Of a DNA stretch of 64,000 nt, positions 34,621 to 47,357 are shown piece by piece. The position numbers and the translations under genes were made by a program. The stretch covers positions 41,534,629-41,598,628 of the forward strand of contig CM037787.1 in the NCBI GenBank assembly GCA_021229015.1. Reading direction: 5' to 3'. Position 1 is the stretch's first letter. Each line of letters opens with the position of its first letter. Below the pieces are notes generated by a model. It had not been told where the DNA came from and ran no database searches. It was given only the letters and a program-made list of their open reading frames with translations. The DNA is from Solen grandis. Taxonomy: Eukaryota; Mollusca; Bivalvia; Adapedonta; Solenidae.

Positions 34621-35380
34621 GTTACAGTGGCATTGTTGTATAATATGGAAGTGAGGCAGCGCTGAAGCCTCTTTCCTTGGAGGTCGTGGGTTCAAACCAC
34701 GACCGCGACAAATAAAAGGCGTTACAGTGACATTGTTGTATAATATGGAAGTGAGGCAGCGCTGAAGTCTCTTTCCTTGGAGGTCGTGGGTTCGAACCAC
34801 GGCCGCGACAAATAAAAGGCGTTACAGTGGCATTGTTGTATAATATGGAAGTGAGGCAGCGCTGAAGTCTCTTTCCTTGGAGGTCGTGGGTTCGAACCAC
34901 GGCCGCGACAAATAAAAGGCGTTACAGTGGCATTGTTGTATAATATGGAAGTGAGGCAGCGCTGAAGTCTCTTTCCTTGGAGGTCGTTGGTTCGAACCAT
35001 GGCCGCGACAAATAAAAGGCGTTACAGTGACATTGTTGTATAATATGGAAGTGAGGCAGCGCTGAAGTCTCTTTCCTTGGAGGTCGTTGGTTCGAACCAC
35101 GGCCGCGACAAATAAAAGGCGTTACAGTGGCATTGTTGTATAATATGGAAGTGAGGCAGCGCTGAAGCCTCTTTCCTTGGAGGTCGTGGGTTCGATCCAC
35201 GGCCGCGACAAATAAAAGGCGTTACAGTGACATTGTTGTATAATATGGAAGTGAGGCAGCGCTGAAGCCTCTTTCCTTGGAGGTCGTGGGTTCGATCCAC
35301 GACCTCGACAAATAAAAGGCGTTACAGTGACATTGTTGTATAATATTGAAGTGAGGCAGCGCTGAAGACTCTTTCCCTGA
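34621..35380 (+). repeat. 100-bp tandem array derived from a SINE head, seven full copies plus a partial
   Basis: Units start with gttacagtg at 34621, 34721, 34821, 34921, 35021, 35121, 35221 and 35321; the last is cut at about 35377. Each full unit ends with tccttggaggtcgtgggttc, the 3' half of the tRNA-like head, so a B-box-like motif recurs every 100 bp. Copies differ at only a few sites. The period is not a multiple of three, yet the minus strand is open in overlapping 92-codon frames; this is a by-product of the repeat and not evidence of a protein. Confidence 0.95.
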
Positions 35381-36172
35381 AGCATATACGAGCCACACAA
35401 ATGGCCTTAATATTTTCGATGACAAGTTAAATCAGCAAACACAAAGCAAAAAAAAAAAAAAAAAGAGTAACTTTATTAGGTATAGTTTGACATTTTCCCC
35501 TTCGTATATGTGGTTTATAGGGACATTTTTCTTCTGTGAAATAATTACAGCTTTATTTGATTGCAAACGTGAAGAAATCATTTGCCCCGTGTCACATATT
35601 ATGTTAACGGTAAACCATACAGACTTGTTTGTTTAAGGATATTGCGCAATAGATTACATTGAAAGCAATGTCCTGTTGTATTAGATTGTTGAAGTTATGT
35701 ATACCTTGTGACTAGTTTAATATCAGGTATGAATAAATACTTAAAGTGATCTATAGTATCGGCAAACTATTTGAATGACGATATTCTATTTTTAAGTTGT
35801 GCTTTAGATATTTCAATATTCAATTTCAATATATTTTATCGTAGGTATCTTCTTGTATTGTACATAATATAAATGAAATCAATAACCGGATAATAAGATA
35901 TCGATATTTCAAGAAGCCTGTTGAGTCATTGTACACCTCGAGATTTAATCTCGATAAAGGATAGGAATTAAATAAGCGTGCACGGGAGCGGATGCATGAC
36001 AGGACACGCAAAAAAGTCCTTAAAGTGTGGTGTGCTATCTGTTGTACCCTCATTTAATGAGATGTGTGCCAGTTTCATTAAACAAATATAGAATGACAAG
36101 TTTATTCAATAGACATTTTAAGTCTAAGAATGAGATCAAGTGAGGAACACTGAAGTATACACTGTGGTGTGA
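35381..36172. other. Intergenic, no gene seen
   Basis: Poly(A) at 35448-35464. Nothing else recognised. Confidence 0.45.
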
Positions 36173-36174
36173 TG

Positions 36175-36635
36175 CGTCCTAGAGTATCACGCCGAAGACA
36201 CGTGGCATGACACCACGCCGCAGTATCAGCACATAGACATGTGACATGATACCTAAGTAAAGTATCATGCCGAAGACACGTGGCATGACACCACGCTGCC
36301 GTATCAGAACATAGTCATAAGGCATGACACCTAACTACAGTACCACGCCGAAGGCATGTGCCATGACACCACGCCGCAGTATCACAACATAGACATGTGA
36401 CATGATACCTTACAACAGTATCACGCCAAAGACACGTGGCTTGACACCACCTCGCAGTATCACAACATAGACATGTGACCTGATACCTTACTACAGTATC
36501 ACTCCGAAGACACGTGTCATGACACCACCCCGCGGTATCACAATGTGTCACTAGACAGATACCAATCTGCAGTATCACAACGTAGGTATGTGGATGAAAA
36601 CACAGTGCAGTATTACGCCGTAGATACGTGACATA
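36175..36635. repeat. 39/78-bp tandem array resembling SINE body
   Basis: Two alternating 39-bp half-units: 'gtatcacgccgaagacacgtg' type and 'gtatcacaacatagacatgtg' type, each followed by a catgacaccac or catgatacc phrase. The first type recurs near 36184, 36263, 36341, 36418 and 36496, about 78 bp apart. Both resemble the SINE-body phrase with cacgccgtagacatgtggca. Confidence 0.9.
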
Positions 36636-37697
36636 TTTTTTGTATTCTCTATTTTCTTTGTCGAAAGAGGGATATCCGAGCCGAGTAATACAGTTTCTAT
36701 TAAGTTTGAAAGTTCAATAAAATCCTTATACATTGTTAATTGCTTAATTATTTTTATTTTTCTCTTTCCATTTTATATAAAATAATTTTATACCTGTATA
36801 GCTAAAATACTGTGTACTATTATATGAAGTTTGTTGTGCATTTGTCCTGCTTTTATATACGTTGCCACTATGATGGTTGTATTGAGGCAATATGGGTATA
36901 TGGGTGGGTAGGAGGAATTCCGTCACCTAGTTATTTTCACATGTAGTGGGTGGAATTACAACACCAGCGGTAGTTTGATAGTTTATTTGACGGTTGTAAA
37001 CCAGAAATGGTATTAAACCAAAAGTGGTATTAAACCAGAAACCTAAAATATAATTAGAACATTTCGTCAGACAGAGTTTACGGACACAAAGTAATAATAA
37101 ATACGAAGTCAATCGAAGATTTTACAAATCATCGCGAGGAATAAATTACTTGGAAAATACATTTTTAAATCACTTTAGTACAAATATAAACTTACCAGGC
37201 ACGTCTAAATAAAGCTACATTTTAATATAGAAAATGCTCAAAGGTAAGAGCGACATAATGTCTAGCAGAATATATCTGTATCTAACAATCAACTTGCTTC
37301 GATGGTAATTGATCGGTGAATGATTAGTAAGAAAGACGGAGGCTTATGAGCGGGAAAAAGGGACAAAGGGGCAGGGCCAACCAATCAGGGTATTTCCTTA
37401 AAATAGAGCACTCACTCAAGCATTTACATATGGACTCACTCAGACATGCTCACTCTCTTGGACAATAACAGACATGTACAAACATAGAGTAAACAAGGAC
37501 ATGAGTACTAACAAGACACTACAATACAGAGGGACAAAGCTGCACATTGCTACACACAGTTACCGGGATTTACGTTTTTCCTACCTCCCCCCCCGCTTTT
37601 CCCTCCTCCTATTTTCACATACAACACAAAGCCTGGTTATTAATCATTAGTATATTTTATTACACATTAAGTGTAAGTTGTCATTGTTTGTGTTATC
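36636..37697. other. Intergenic, no gene seen
   Basis: A C run at 37590-37598. No coding sequence recognised. Confidence 0.45.
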
Positions 37698-38452
37698 AAT
37701 ATGTTGCACCACTGGCTCTAGAACCGCAGAAATGCCAATTTCATTGGAATGTTGGTTACGAATTTTTGTGTCTCTCTACTGTATATCAAAGATGATAAGG
37801 ATCGGAATCTGACATGACTTGATCACGGAGGTTGTAACTTTGCACAGATGTATGCTACCATTATATTATATGCACGATTCGGTCAGTCTGATATTCAATT
37901 AACACATGAAATATAAAATCACTGTCAAAAGACAACCTTAATGAAGTAATGACACCAAATATAAAAAAATGCACATTTGTTAAGTCTGTTCCACTATCAG
38001 CTTCCGGTTTGTTTTTCGGCGATCCTGATTGGATGATTTAAAACATCTATGCTTTCAATTTCCGACAATCCGTCGATGTCAATATCACGTCGTTCAATCA
38101 GATCACTTCTACTACAACAGCAACATCCCCCAACCGGATGTTGAAAGTGGAGCAGAATTATGAAGATGTACAAATTGTCGATATTTCGCATTATTACTTC
38201 GTTAGGGTTACCTTTTGATAATGATTCATTATATCATGTGTTAATTGGATATCAGATGGATCGAACCGTACAAAGAATATGATGGTAGACTGCATGTGTA
38301 CAAAATTACGCCTCTGTCAGAATCCGTTTCTTACCATGTTTTAACATACCGTATCGGAGAAAGAAATCGTACATGTATATTTTTGATAACCAAGACTACA
38401 ATGAAATTTGCAGTTCTGCGGTTCTAGTGCCAGTGAGTTGCACATATCCACC
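37698..38452. repeat. Long imperfect inverted repeat, arms about 310 bp, spacer about 124 bp
   Basis: Left arm 37698-38009 matches the reverse complement of 38134-38452 along its length. Anchors: ctagaaccgcagaa (left, 37708; reversed at 38414-38427), caattaacacatga (left, 37897; reversed at 38230-38245) and gaagtaat (left, 37943; reversed near 38198). Between anchors the arms are clearly related but diverged. A transcript could fold into a long hairpin. No protein is recognised in either arm. Confidence 0.85.
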
Positions 38453-39566
38453 GATGAGTATATATAACTTGCTAACTAATAGTCCAGACAAATATAGAGA
38501 GACTCTCTTAATACCATGTGAACGGAATTAAACTGTTTTCGGCGACAATCGTAGTTTGTCTGTTTATTCGGCCAAAATACTACCGTTACAGTTGCACTGT
38601 CAATCTCATTAAAACCATATTCTATCTATCGTTCGCTAGGTAGAATCTGGTGACATCTAAATTAAGGAAGACCCAAACTGACCTTTAATTAGCCAATAGA
38701 ATCGTCAGACTTCAAAATATGTGTTCATATTTTTGTGAATATTTGCAATCCAACTGCAGGCGAACGATTTTTTTACATTTAGATACCATTTTTTTTTTTA
38801 ATATACATGACGTAAAGGTCGACTTAAGACAATATTTCACTGGGTATTGTCATATATTCGTTGCGTAGAGTGCCGAAGAGAAAACGAAGAGCTAAACATG
38901 GCATTTATGCTGGGAGGGGGTTCTTTTGGGAAAATAGCATTTATGTTTGAAAAATTTTAGAGAAATTAACACAAAAAAAAACAAAACTTCACAACCCGTT
39001 CCGCCGTATAAAATTATAGAACTAATGTTTCTTTTCAAGGTCTACCGTCAACCAGGAGTTGCCTTCACAATGAGATATATAACAACAATGGCACGCTGCT
39101 GCACGGTTTGTCCGCACGTCACCGTCTGCTACAAAGGCGGCTGAATCCAACCCACCGCTGTGTGTCACAGGTTTCCGGAGAGCAAGATTGACCTCTGAAG
39201 ATTTGATATTAACATAAATGTAAAACTATTTTTTTCACAATAAGACATATTCTTGTTGATAATTGTATGATTAGGAAATACAACTTTTCAAATCGGAATA
39301 AAGTCACGGCTGGAGTCATACGTGTGAAATGGCACACGTTTTAATAGATATTTAAAATGTAGTGTTAATATATCGGAGAATGAATAAATGGACATTGGGT
39401 AATTGTGACTAAACTAGTATGTTGAGGCCAATTTATATAATAAATAAAGTTGATCTTACCATATGATTTTACAAGGATGCAAAGGAAGATGGGCATCATT
39501 GAGAGAATCTTCATCTAGAAAAAAAACAAACAAACAAAAAAACACATTTTATCTAAATGTTTAAGA
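38453..39566. other. Intergenic, no gene seen
   Basis: No gene recognised; short A/T runs only. Confidence 0.45.
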
Positions 39567-39930
39567 TGCTGTAGTTCAGTGGTAACGTACCCGATTGCGT
39601 ATTCGATGGTTGTGGGTTCGACCTCCGTTGTAAGGAAGGACTTTTCATGACTTTGCCTGTCGTCAAATACGTGTCCAACCTAGTAACCGTCTTAGTCAAT
39701 GACCATCTGCACACGAGCTGTTTTAAATGTCGTTAAACATTGTAATCAAAGGGTAGCTCCAAGATTGGTCCCCATGTAAAGAAAATGCGACTGGGTGTGG
39801 TATTATGTTACATGTCTAAGACGTGGTAATGCAGTATGGCAGCACTTAGACATAATCTCTAAATGACTGAAATACTGTCGGTGGGCCATTAAACAAATAA
39901 AAAAAAAATAAAAAAAATAAAAAAATGGGA
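39567..39930 (+). mobile_element. tRNA-derived SINE with A-rich tail
   Basis: Head with A-box-like tgtagttcagtggtaac and B-box-like ggttcgacc. Body phrases gcgactgggtgtggtattat and atgactgaaatactgtcggt belong to the first family's 3' region. The tail is (aaataaaa)n at 39893-39927. The head type differs from that at 22018, so heads and bodies have been shuffled. Confidence 0.8.
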
Positions 39931-40560
39931 CTTTATTAGAGAAACAAGAATGATGAACGTCTCCACTATGTACTTATATAAGTACTGCTTTGGTTGGTGG
40001 AAGTTGAGTCTGTTTCACTTTTCGGTGCTTAACGTGCTAATTGAATACACACACAAGATTTAATTGACAATGAACCGATAATTTATTAATCATTGATTTG
40101 TAAGCCGCTCGAATCAAAATTCCATTTCTTGTGATCTGTCCCATACAAAGACCAAATAAGACATTTTGGTTCAGCTGAACTAAAAATAGTTCATACCGAC
40201 CAGTGTAGAAATGAAGTGCACGTGATACATATGTAACACGATTTGCTGCAACGAAGTTTTGTTCTAATTATTTCGAGGTCAGAACCAAACTAATCAATAA
40301 TACTCGCGATTTATCTTTTACATGCAATCTTTATTTTATTTATAACTTTCCCTGTAATTAATGATTTTATGTTTTTTTGACTGTATATCTGGCTTGGGTA
40401 TGGGATATATTTTCGTGTATGTTCGCGTGCTTGTGTTCGTGCGTGCGTGGAATGATGGGTATATTTTTACTTGATTTTAACATCGTCAAGAATAGTATTA
40501 TACTATTTAAAGATTCAATGTGGTATCTTTTATGACAGTTTGCTTAAATGAAATGTTAAA
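39931..40560. other. Intergenic, no gene seen
   Basis: Nothing recognised. Confidence 0.4.
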
Positions 40561-40650
40561 CCAAACAAGTGGTATGACACCACACCGGTCCCATTTGTAT
40601 TAGGAGCGGAAAGCAGGCATGCTTTGTCGATACCATTTAAGCAGCTATGA
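40561..40650 (-). mobile_element. SINE fragment
   Basis: Phrase gtggtatgacaccacaccgg and the following gcaggcatgctttgtcgatacc match the SINE body in minus orientation. Confidence 0.45.
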
Positions 40651-40736
40651 TGTATACATGTGCAAAAATACGTTAATTACTGTAGGAATTGGTAATTATT
40701 AAAATTCTATAAGAAACACGTCATCTGCATCATTCT

Positions 40737-40797
40737 ACGTTTTGGTCTCCAAATGACTGAAATACTGTCGACGGGACGTTAAAACCAACTCAACAAA
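40737..40797 (+). mobile_element. Very short 5'-truncated SINE with target duplication
   Basis: Only the last 61 bp of the SINE (aaatgactgaaatactgtcg and the aacaaa tail). catcattct flanks it at 40728-40736 and 40798-40806, indicating a truncated but genuine insertion. Confidence 0.7.
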
Positions 40798-40806
40798 CAT
40801 CATTCT

Positions 40807-42404
40807 GCATTTGAAAGCCTGTGAGATTAAGATCTTCTGAGACAATATGAAATTGTTTTAATCAAATGCTTGTCATAGATCGATATTAACTATCCCCTCT
40901 GAAATGATCATGAGCTTGTTCTGCTTGCTTCAAGATTATCTCGCGCGCCCAATCTATAAATAGAGACTGTGACGTCACTAGCTTGCTCTAGTCTCTATAC
41001 TAGACCGTAGGATTCACCCAAAAACTGCGAATTGTGCTTCCGCGCAAATAGACCCAAGTTCTATATAAATATGACCAAACATTAGTAACACGAACATGTA
41101 TAAATATTACTAAATGTGCCTTTATCATTGCCGACACATTATATTGTAAAATTAGTACCTAGTACTTTTCTCTTTTTTCTTTAGTTCTTTACATGAGCAG
41201 TTTATCATAAATTAAAACAAAAATTTATCATTCGTTAACATCTCGGTAAGCAATATTTTCAAGCAAATAGAAATGGTTCATATTTGAACATTTTTGTCTC
41301 ATTGAAAAATCTTTGACTCCTTATTGAGTGCGTATATAGTTGCAGTCTTTAAGAAACTCAGCTCATTTTGTCCATAACAACACCCCCTACCCCATTAAAA
41401 AAGGCACGTAGGTACGTCTATTGGGGCACAGATATATTGAATATGTTTTAAAATATCTAGATATACCTAATGTAAATTTATTTATATACACATTTACGTA
41501 TCCCCCCCCCCATTTAAAATAGACACATACTACGTCTACTGGGGCAGATCTGAATACACTTTCTACACATTGTATTCTAGTTACTGAATATTACAACATA
41601 GTATCTTTCGCATTTAACATGATGATAAAAAATCTGTATATTGAGTAATTAACTTACGTTTATTCAATCATAGATCAGTCCTCGTCTTTTCAGCATTTTG
41701 TAATGAAATGTTTATGAAGATGTATAATGGCAGGTCAAATGAATGTATAACAAAGTTGTCACAAATAAGTTAAACATGACAAATCAATGCTATACCTTAA
41801 ACCAAACCATCTGTCTATATAACTCCAACTATTTTTCCAGGACTCCTTTTATTTTGTTTATTTTGATTTAGCATTGACTCATTCGGTGGCCCATTTTATT
41901 AACACACTCATAACAATAGCCCTATAAACAATCATTCTGTAAAATGCAAGATTTATGGTCATATTTAAAAATGTTTTACTTATTATATTGGGGAGCTCGT
42001 AGATCTATATCAGGTTTGAAGTCTATGCTTTTTGTTTGTTTGTTCTTTGAAAAGATAACAAGATTGTTATGAAATGATATGAGTAATATTTAAGTATATA
42101 AAACCATACTATTGACGAAATTTGAAATGTATATCAATACATAATATATTCAATATTGTATTTTTTTATTACTATTATTTTCCCTAAAATCCGAGTCCTC
42201 AGAAAATTGGATCTTGTGTTTCGCTTTCGGCAAGATCCAAGCAGTGATTTATTTATTTCATGATTATTAAGATAATACAATAATTTGAGGACTTTTTTTA
42301 ACTTTCATATACAGACGAAATATTAGCTTTTGGATTTTGTGTTTCGTACTTCGACAAGACCGAAAGATAGTTTATTTGTTTTTTTGTTGTTGTTTTTTTG
42401 GAAG

Positions 42405-42437
<33 letters not shown>

Positions 42438-42964
42438 CAAGTGGAAATGTCATTGTATATGTATTGGTGTGTGTATGTATAATTATGTGAATTTGTGTAC
42501 ATATAAAATATATTTAAATATATGAGTGTATACGTTTAAGTATACATCTATATAGATAAATAAATGCAGGTATATAAAGTGCTTTGAATTATATTTTAAT
42601 TATAGGTACATGTTGGTACTTTGGACAAAAGAGTTGTTCTGTTGTTGTTGTTTTTTGTTTTTTTCCTGTGTTATTTTTTTATGTCTTTGATAGCCTTAAT
42701 ATTAGTCTATTAACTTTAATATCAACATTTATTTATATTTTATTTTAAAATTACTTTTCAGTACAAAATTGATATGCTTACTTAGTAAGATACATAGAAA
42801 CATATGAACCAGTTTGGGATCCTGTGAATATTTAAAGAAACATCTTTTTTTTCAGTATGTTTTGTCCTGTTGTATTATAGATTGTATAAAAACATTATCT
42901 ATCAATACTTAATTGATTTGATATATTTATTACACATATATAAATCACTTTGAAACATTATATT
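40807..42964. other. Intergenic; poly(A) tract
   Basis: Poly(A) at 42407-42437. A diverged pair of phrases (cacgtaggtacgtctattggggcaca at 41404, cacatactacgtctactggggcag at 41523) marks a local duplication. No gene recognised. Confidence 0.45.
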
Positions 42965-43129
42965 CTCACATATAAAGGTGTTAGCGTGAGATACTTGTGT
43001 ACTTAATGCGATTAGCTTTGAACTGTTTGTAAGCTAAGGTTAATCAGGTTACTTTTTTTTTCTACTAATGTGTTTATGTTTTGTTTATAAGTTCTCTCTA
43101 CTTATTTTTTACAAGTAAAACCTACAGAC

Positions 43130-43906
43130 ATGTATTTAATTATAAAAAAACGACAAGATGTTTTTAGAATGTTCAAAGAGAAAAAAACTGATATTTTATG
43201 TCTACAGGAAACACATTTTGTTAAAAAAGAAGAAAAAAATATATATTCTGAATGGGATGGGGATTGTTATTTTAGCCATGGAAAATCAAATGCAAAAGGT
43301 GTGGCAATTTTATTCAGAAAACAATTAGACATAAAAATCACAAATACATTAAAAGATGATAATGGAAATTTTATTATGATAGAATTATTATTTTGTGATA
43401 CAAAATTTATTTTAATAAATATTTATGCTCCAAATAAAGATGATCCAAGTTTTTATAATAGAATATTAAGAAATATTGATACTTTTGATGATAACAGTAG
43501 TTTTATTATATGTGGTGATTTTAATCTTGTGATTAATCCATTAATAGATTACGATAACTATAAGTCAACAAATCATAACATAAAGTCCAGAAATATTGTG
43601 TTATCAATGATGAATGATAGAAATTTGATAGATGCATTTAGAGAAATACACGGAGATACAAAAAAATATACTTGGAGAAGGTTTTCACCATTTCAGCAGG
43701 GACGATTAGATTTCTTCTTAATAACTGATAATTTAAAAGATTACTTAAAAAACTGTGATATTGATATTAGTTATAAGTCTGATCACTCTATGGTGTTTTT
43801 GGATATGTCTTTTTCGACTTTTAAACATGGGAAGGGGTTATGGAAATTCAACAACACATTATTGAATGATATTGATTATATAAACTGTATAAATAAAAAA
43901 AATTGA
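43130..43906 (+). pseudogene. LINE ORF2 endonuclease domain
   Basis: 258 codons with the exonuclease-endonuclease-phosphatase motifs 'LCLQETH', 'NIYAPN', 'ICGDFN', 'RLDFFLI' and 'YKSDHSMV', so most catalytic residues are present. The usual N-terminal Asn-containing strand upstream of residue 1 is not recognisable. The frame breaks at about 43903 and continues one base off. This domain nicks target DNA to prime reverse transcription. Confidence 0.85.
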
Positions 43907-46836
43907 TGATATTATATTACAATATTGTGTACCTATATATTCATTAGAACATGTACTCAATATAGACAGATCCAATGTACATTTTATTATTGACGATCAA
44001 TTATTCCTAGAAACACTGTTAATGGAAATTAGAGGCAAAACTATTGCTTATTCAAGTTATAAAGTAAAGGAAAAAAATAAATATTCAGTAAAATTAGAAG
44101 CAGAGATTTTAGAATTAGAATCTAACTTGACAAATGAAAATAAAGAAAGGTTAATATTTTTACAAAATGAGTTAACAGAGTTAAGAAATAATAAATTAAG
44201 GGGTTCTTTTATAAGATCTAGATCAAATTGGATAGAAAATGGGGAAAAAGTTACTAAATATTTCTGTAACTTAGAAAAACAACATATTTCTAGCAAGTCT
44301 ATTCCTTATATTGAAAAAGAAGATGGTAAAAAAATTTATAACCAGAATGACATATTAGAAGAAACGTCAGTTTTTTACAAATCATTATTTAGTAAAAGAA
44401 ACATAACTCAAGATTTTGATCTTGAAAGGGAGTTAAATCATTGTACTGTCAACAAATTAAAACTTGATCAAGTTAATAATCTAGAAGGATTGTTAAATTA
44501 TACAGAAGTAACTAATACTTTAAAAAACATGAAGAATGACAAAAGTCCTGGCTGTGATGGTTTTACTAGTAATTTTTATAAAGTTTTTGGAATAAAATAG
44601 AAAATTTGTTGTTAGAGCTTTTAAACCATGCTTTTGTTTCAAACTCTTTTTCTAGGAATATAAAATTGGGTTCTATTAATGTATACCAAAAGAAAATAAA
44701 CCAAAACAGTTTCTAAAAAACTGGCGACCTATTACCTTGTTAAACGTGTTGTACAAATTACTTCAGGTAGTATAGCAAATAGATTGAAAAAAGTTTTAAA
44801 TTCCTTGATATCAAATGATCAAACAGGTTTTATAAAAGATAGATTTATAGGAGAAAATACAAGACTAATTTATGATATAATGAAATACTGTGAAGACCAT
44901 AACATGCCTGGTTTAGTGATGCTTATTGATTTTGAAAAAGCATTTGATTCTTTATCATTTAATTTCATTGAGAAAACCCTATCTTTTTTCAATTTTGGTG
45001 AAATTTTTTAGAAAATGGGTACATTTGTTTTTATATGATACCGAAGTATGTGTACAACTAAATGGTTTTTTATCAGATTTTTTTACTATAGAGAGAGGCT
45101 GTAGACAAGGGGACCCTATTTTTCGGCATATATTTTTATACTGTGTGCAGAGATTTTATCAATCAAAATAAAAAACTCAAATGGTATTAGAGGGATAAAA
45201 ATCAAAGGGAAGAATATATTATGTCACAATTTGCTGACGATACATCATTATTTCTAGACGGTTCAGACGAATCCTTGAATACAGTTTTAGATGTTTTAAG
45301 ATATTTTTCAATTATATCTGGATTAAATGTCAATTTTGATAAAACAAAAGTCATTTGGATAGGTTCTTTAAAGTATAGTACGAGATCTATTAAAACAAGA
45401 TGGAAACTTTCATGGGGGAAACTCAATTTAAATTACTAGGGATATATTTTGATGTGGATCTAAACAAAATACAGCAATTAAATTATCAAAGGCAGGAAGA
45501 AAAATGAAGAAAATTATTTCATATTGGAAAAGAAGGAAACTTACACCGCTAGGAAGAATTACTGTTGTAAAATCTTTACTTGTGCCACTACTTACAAATC
45601 TTTTCATTAGTTTACCCTCTCCAACAAAAACATTTATGAAATATCTCAGTGATATTTAAACAAATTTGTATGGGATGGTAAAACAAAAATAAAGAATTCA
45701 GTTTTTATTAAAGATTATAATGAAGGTGGTTTGAGAATGATTGATATAGAGAAATATGAAATTAGTATGAAAATAAAATGGTTTAAAAGTATGATATGTA
45801 ATAGTAATAGTAAATGTTATAAACTTGTAGAATGTTTGTTTGATGTGAGTAAAATATTTAACACTGGAAAACATTTTTGTGTTCATGTTATAAAATCTAT
45901 CAAAAATAAATTTTGGATTGATGTCCTCAAATCATATATATTGTATATTGATAAGTTCAAAATTGAAAATTTTGATCAATTGTTAAATATGCCATTGTTT
46001 TATAATGAAAGTTTTATGATAAATTCAAATTATATTTATATGCCTGATTTATATGAAAAAGGGCTTCGATATGTTAAGGATATTATGAACAATAATGGTG
46101 ATTTTGAAGATGTAACACATATAGAAAATATAATTGGCAAAAAAATAAATTACTTGAAATTTTTTGGTCTTATAAATGTTGTGAAAAAATTTGTAACTAA
46201 GTTTAAATTAATGAAAAAAGGAACATACATTTAACCTGTCATAATCCTTGTCTAAATTGTTATATGCATCCAATACTAACTAGAGCGGATGAAAATAAGT
46301 ATATATATAATATTTTAATAAAAAAACAATGAAATTCCCACAAGCAAAAAAAAATGGATATCTATATAAACAGTTGTGAAATTAATTGGAATATTACATA
46401 CAGAAACGTTTACAAATGTACGAAAGATACTTATTACAATGGCTACAAACGAGAATAGTTCACAGAATTTTTCCAACTAATTTCACTGCTTTTTAAAATG
46501 AACATTGTTAATAGTAATTTATGTACATTTTGTAAAGTTTGCGAGGAAACTATAATTCATCTTTTTTATGATTGTGAAAAAATAAAGCCTTTAATAAGAT
46601 TTGTGAGTAACTTAAGTAAGAAAGTAGATCCAGAAATCATAATAAATAGTAAAAATATTATATTAGGTTTATGTGATAGTGATTGTAAATTTGATACTAT
46701 AAGTTTAGAAATGAAAAAAATATATTTTTGGTGCAAGAAGAAAGAAATAATTCCTTCCATTTTGGGTTTTAAAAAGAACTTAAGATTGTCTTGGGATATT
46801 TTTAAATTAACAGAAGTAAATAAAAAAAGAAAGTGA
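43907..46836 (+). pseudogene. LINE ORF2 reverse transcriptase and C-terminal region, multiply frameshifted
   Basis: Recognisable in order: a palm N-terminal motif 'NDKSPGCDGFTSNFYK' (44539-44580); 'NWRPITLLN' (near 44720); 'NDQTGFIKDRF'; motif A 'LIDFEKAFDS' (44923-44952); 'RGCRQGDPI' (45094-45120); and motif C 'FADD' (45229-45240). After that come thumb and C-terminal sequence, and a zinc-binding-like 'CTFCKVCEETIIHLFYDC' (46522-46575). Frames change near 44600, 44775, 45010, 45175, 45440, 45655 and 46235, so no functional enzyme is encoded. Synthesises cDNA at the target site in active relatives. Confidence 0.88.
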
Positions 46837-47149
46837 CAAATGGGCAATTGTTAGGTATTGTGTGCAGGAAGATTAACCTACATTTATAAATTAATAGAAC
46901 ACTCAGGGGATTGTCTGTAGATATTTCTTTTTTTTTTCTTTTTCCTATTCTTCAAGAATATTTTTTAACCTTTACTGACCCTAAACTTAATCTGTATAAA
47001 GAAAATTGTATTTCTAGTGGTTTTTTATATGATGAAAATTATATGATTATATGTTAAATTTATAAATGTAGATATATGCAGTTTGATATTGTAAGGTGGT
47101 GAGTAGGATGGTTCCCCGACCTACTTCCATCAGAAGACGGGATAATAAA

Positions 47150-47153
<4 letters not shown>

Positions 47154-47196
<43 letters not shown>
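47154..47196 (+). repeat. LINE poly(A) tail
   Basis: Uninterrupted A run of about 43 bp after ggtt. Its length implies a fairly young insertion or local slippage. Confidence 0.9.
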
Positions 47197-47197
<1 letters not shown>

Positions 47198-47309
47198 ATT
47201 ATATTGTAATTTTAACACTTCTAGTTCAGACCGGTCAGACCGGTGTTGACACATTGTCGCGCGCCAACAAAATGATTGACAGATGACGTCACCAGACGAA
47301 GTCTCTTCT

Positions 47310-47320
47310 GTGTGTGTGTG

Positions 47321-47354
<34 letters not shown>
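47310..47354. repeat. (GT)n microsatellite
   Basis: GT tract with one interruption (ggggtg). Confidence 0.9.

Positions 47355-47357
<3 letters not shown>

Larger units (their letters stand above)
42965..47195 (+). mobile_element. L1/Tx1-like LINE with poly(A) tail, frameshifted
   Basis: ORF2 domains occur in order: apurinic-type endonuclease (43130-43906), reverse transcriptase (about 44300-45440), a long C-terminal region, and a Cys-His motif near 46540-46575. A 3' untranslated region ends at gataataaaggtt and poly(A) 47154-47196. acattatatt is found at 42955-42964 and right after the tail at 47196-47205, a candidate target duplication that would set the 5' end at about 42965. No ORF1 is seen, so the copy would be 5'-truncated. 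The clade is assigned from motif style only. Confidence 0.8.

Noticed and set aside
34603..35425. Series of overlapping 92-codon minus-strand frames with repeated peptides
   Set aside because: They are produced by the 100-bp tandem array being open in all three frames; no start context or domain supports a protein.
34621..36635. Regular repeats that could suggest a CRISPR array
   Set aside because: Units are contiguous without unique spacers, in an animal genome, and resemble SINE sequence.
37997..38191. 64-codon frame crossing the spacer of the long inverted repeat
   Set aside because: Low-complexity Cys run and no recognised domain; it overlaps the arm without conservation on the other side.
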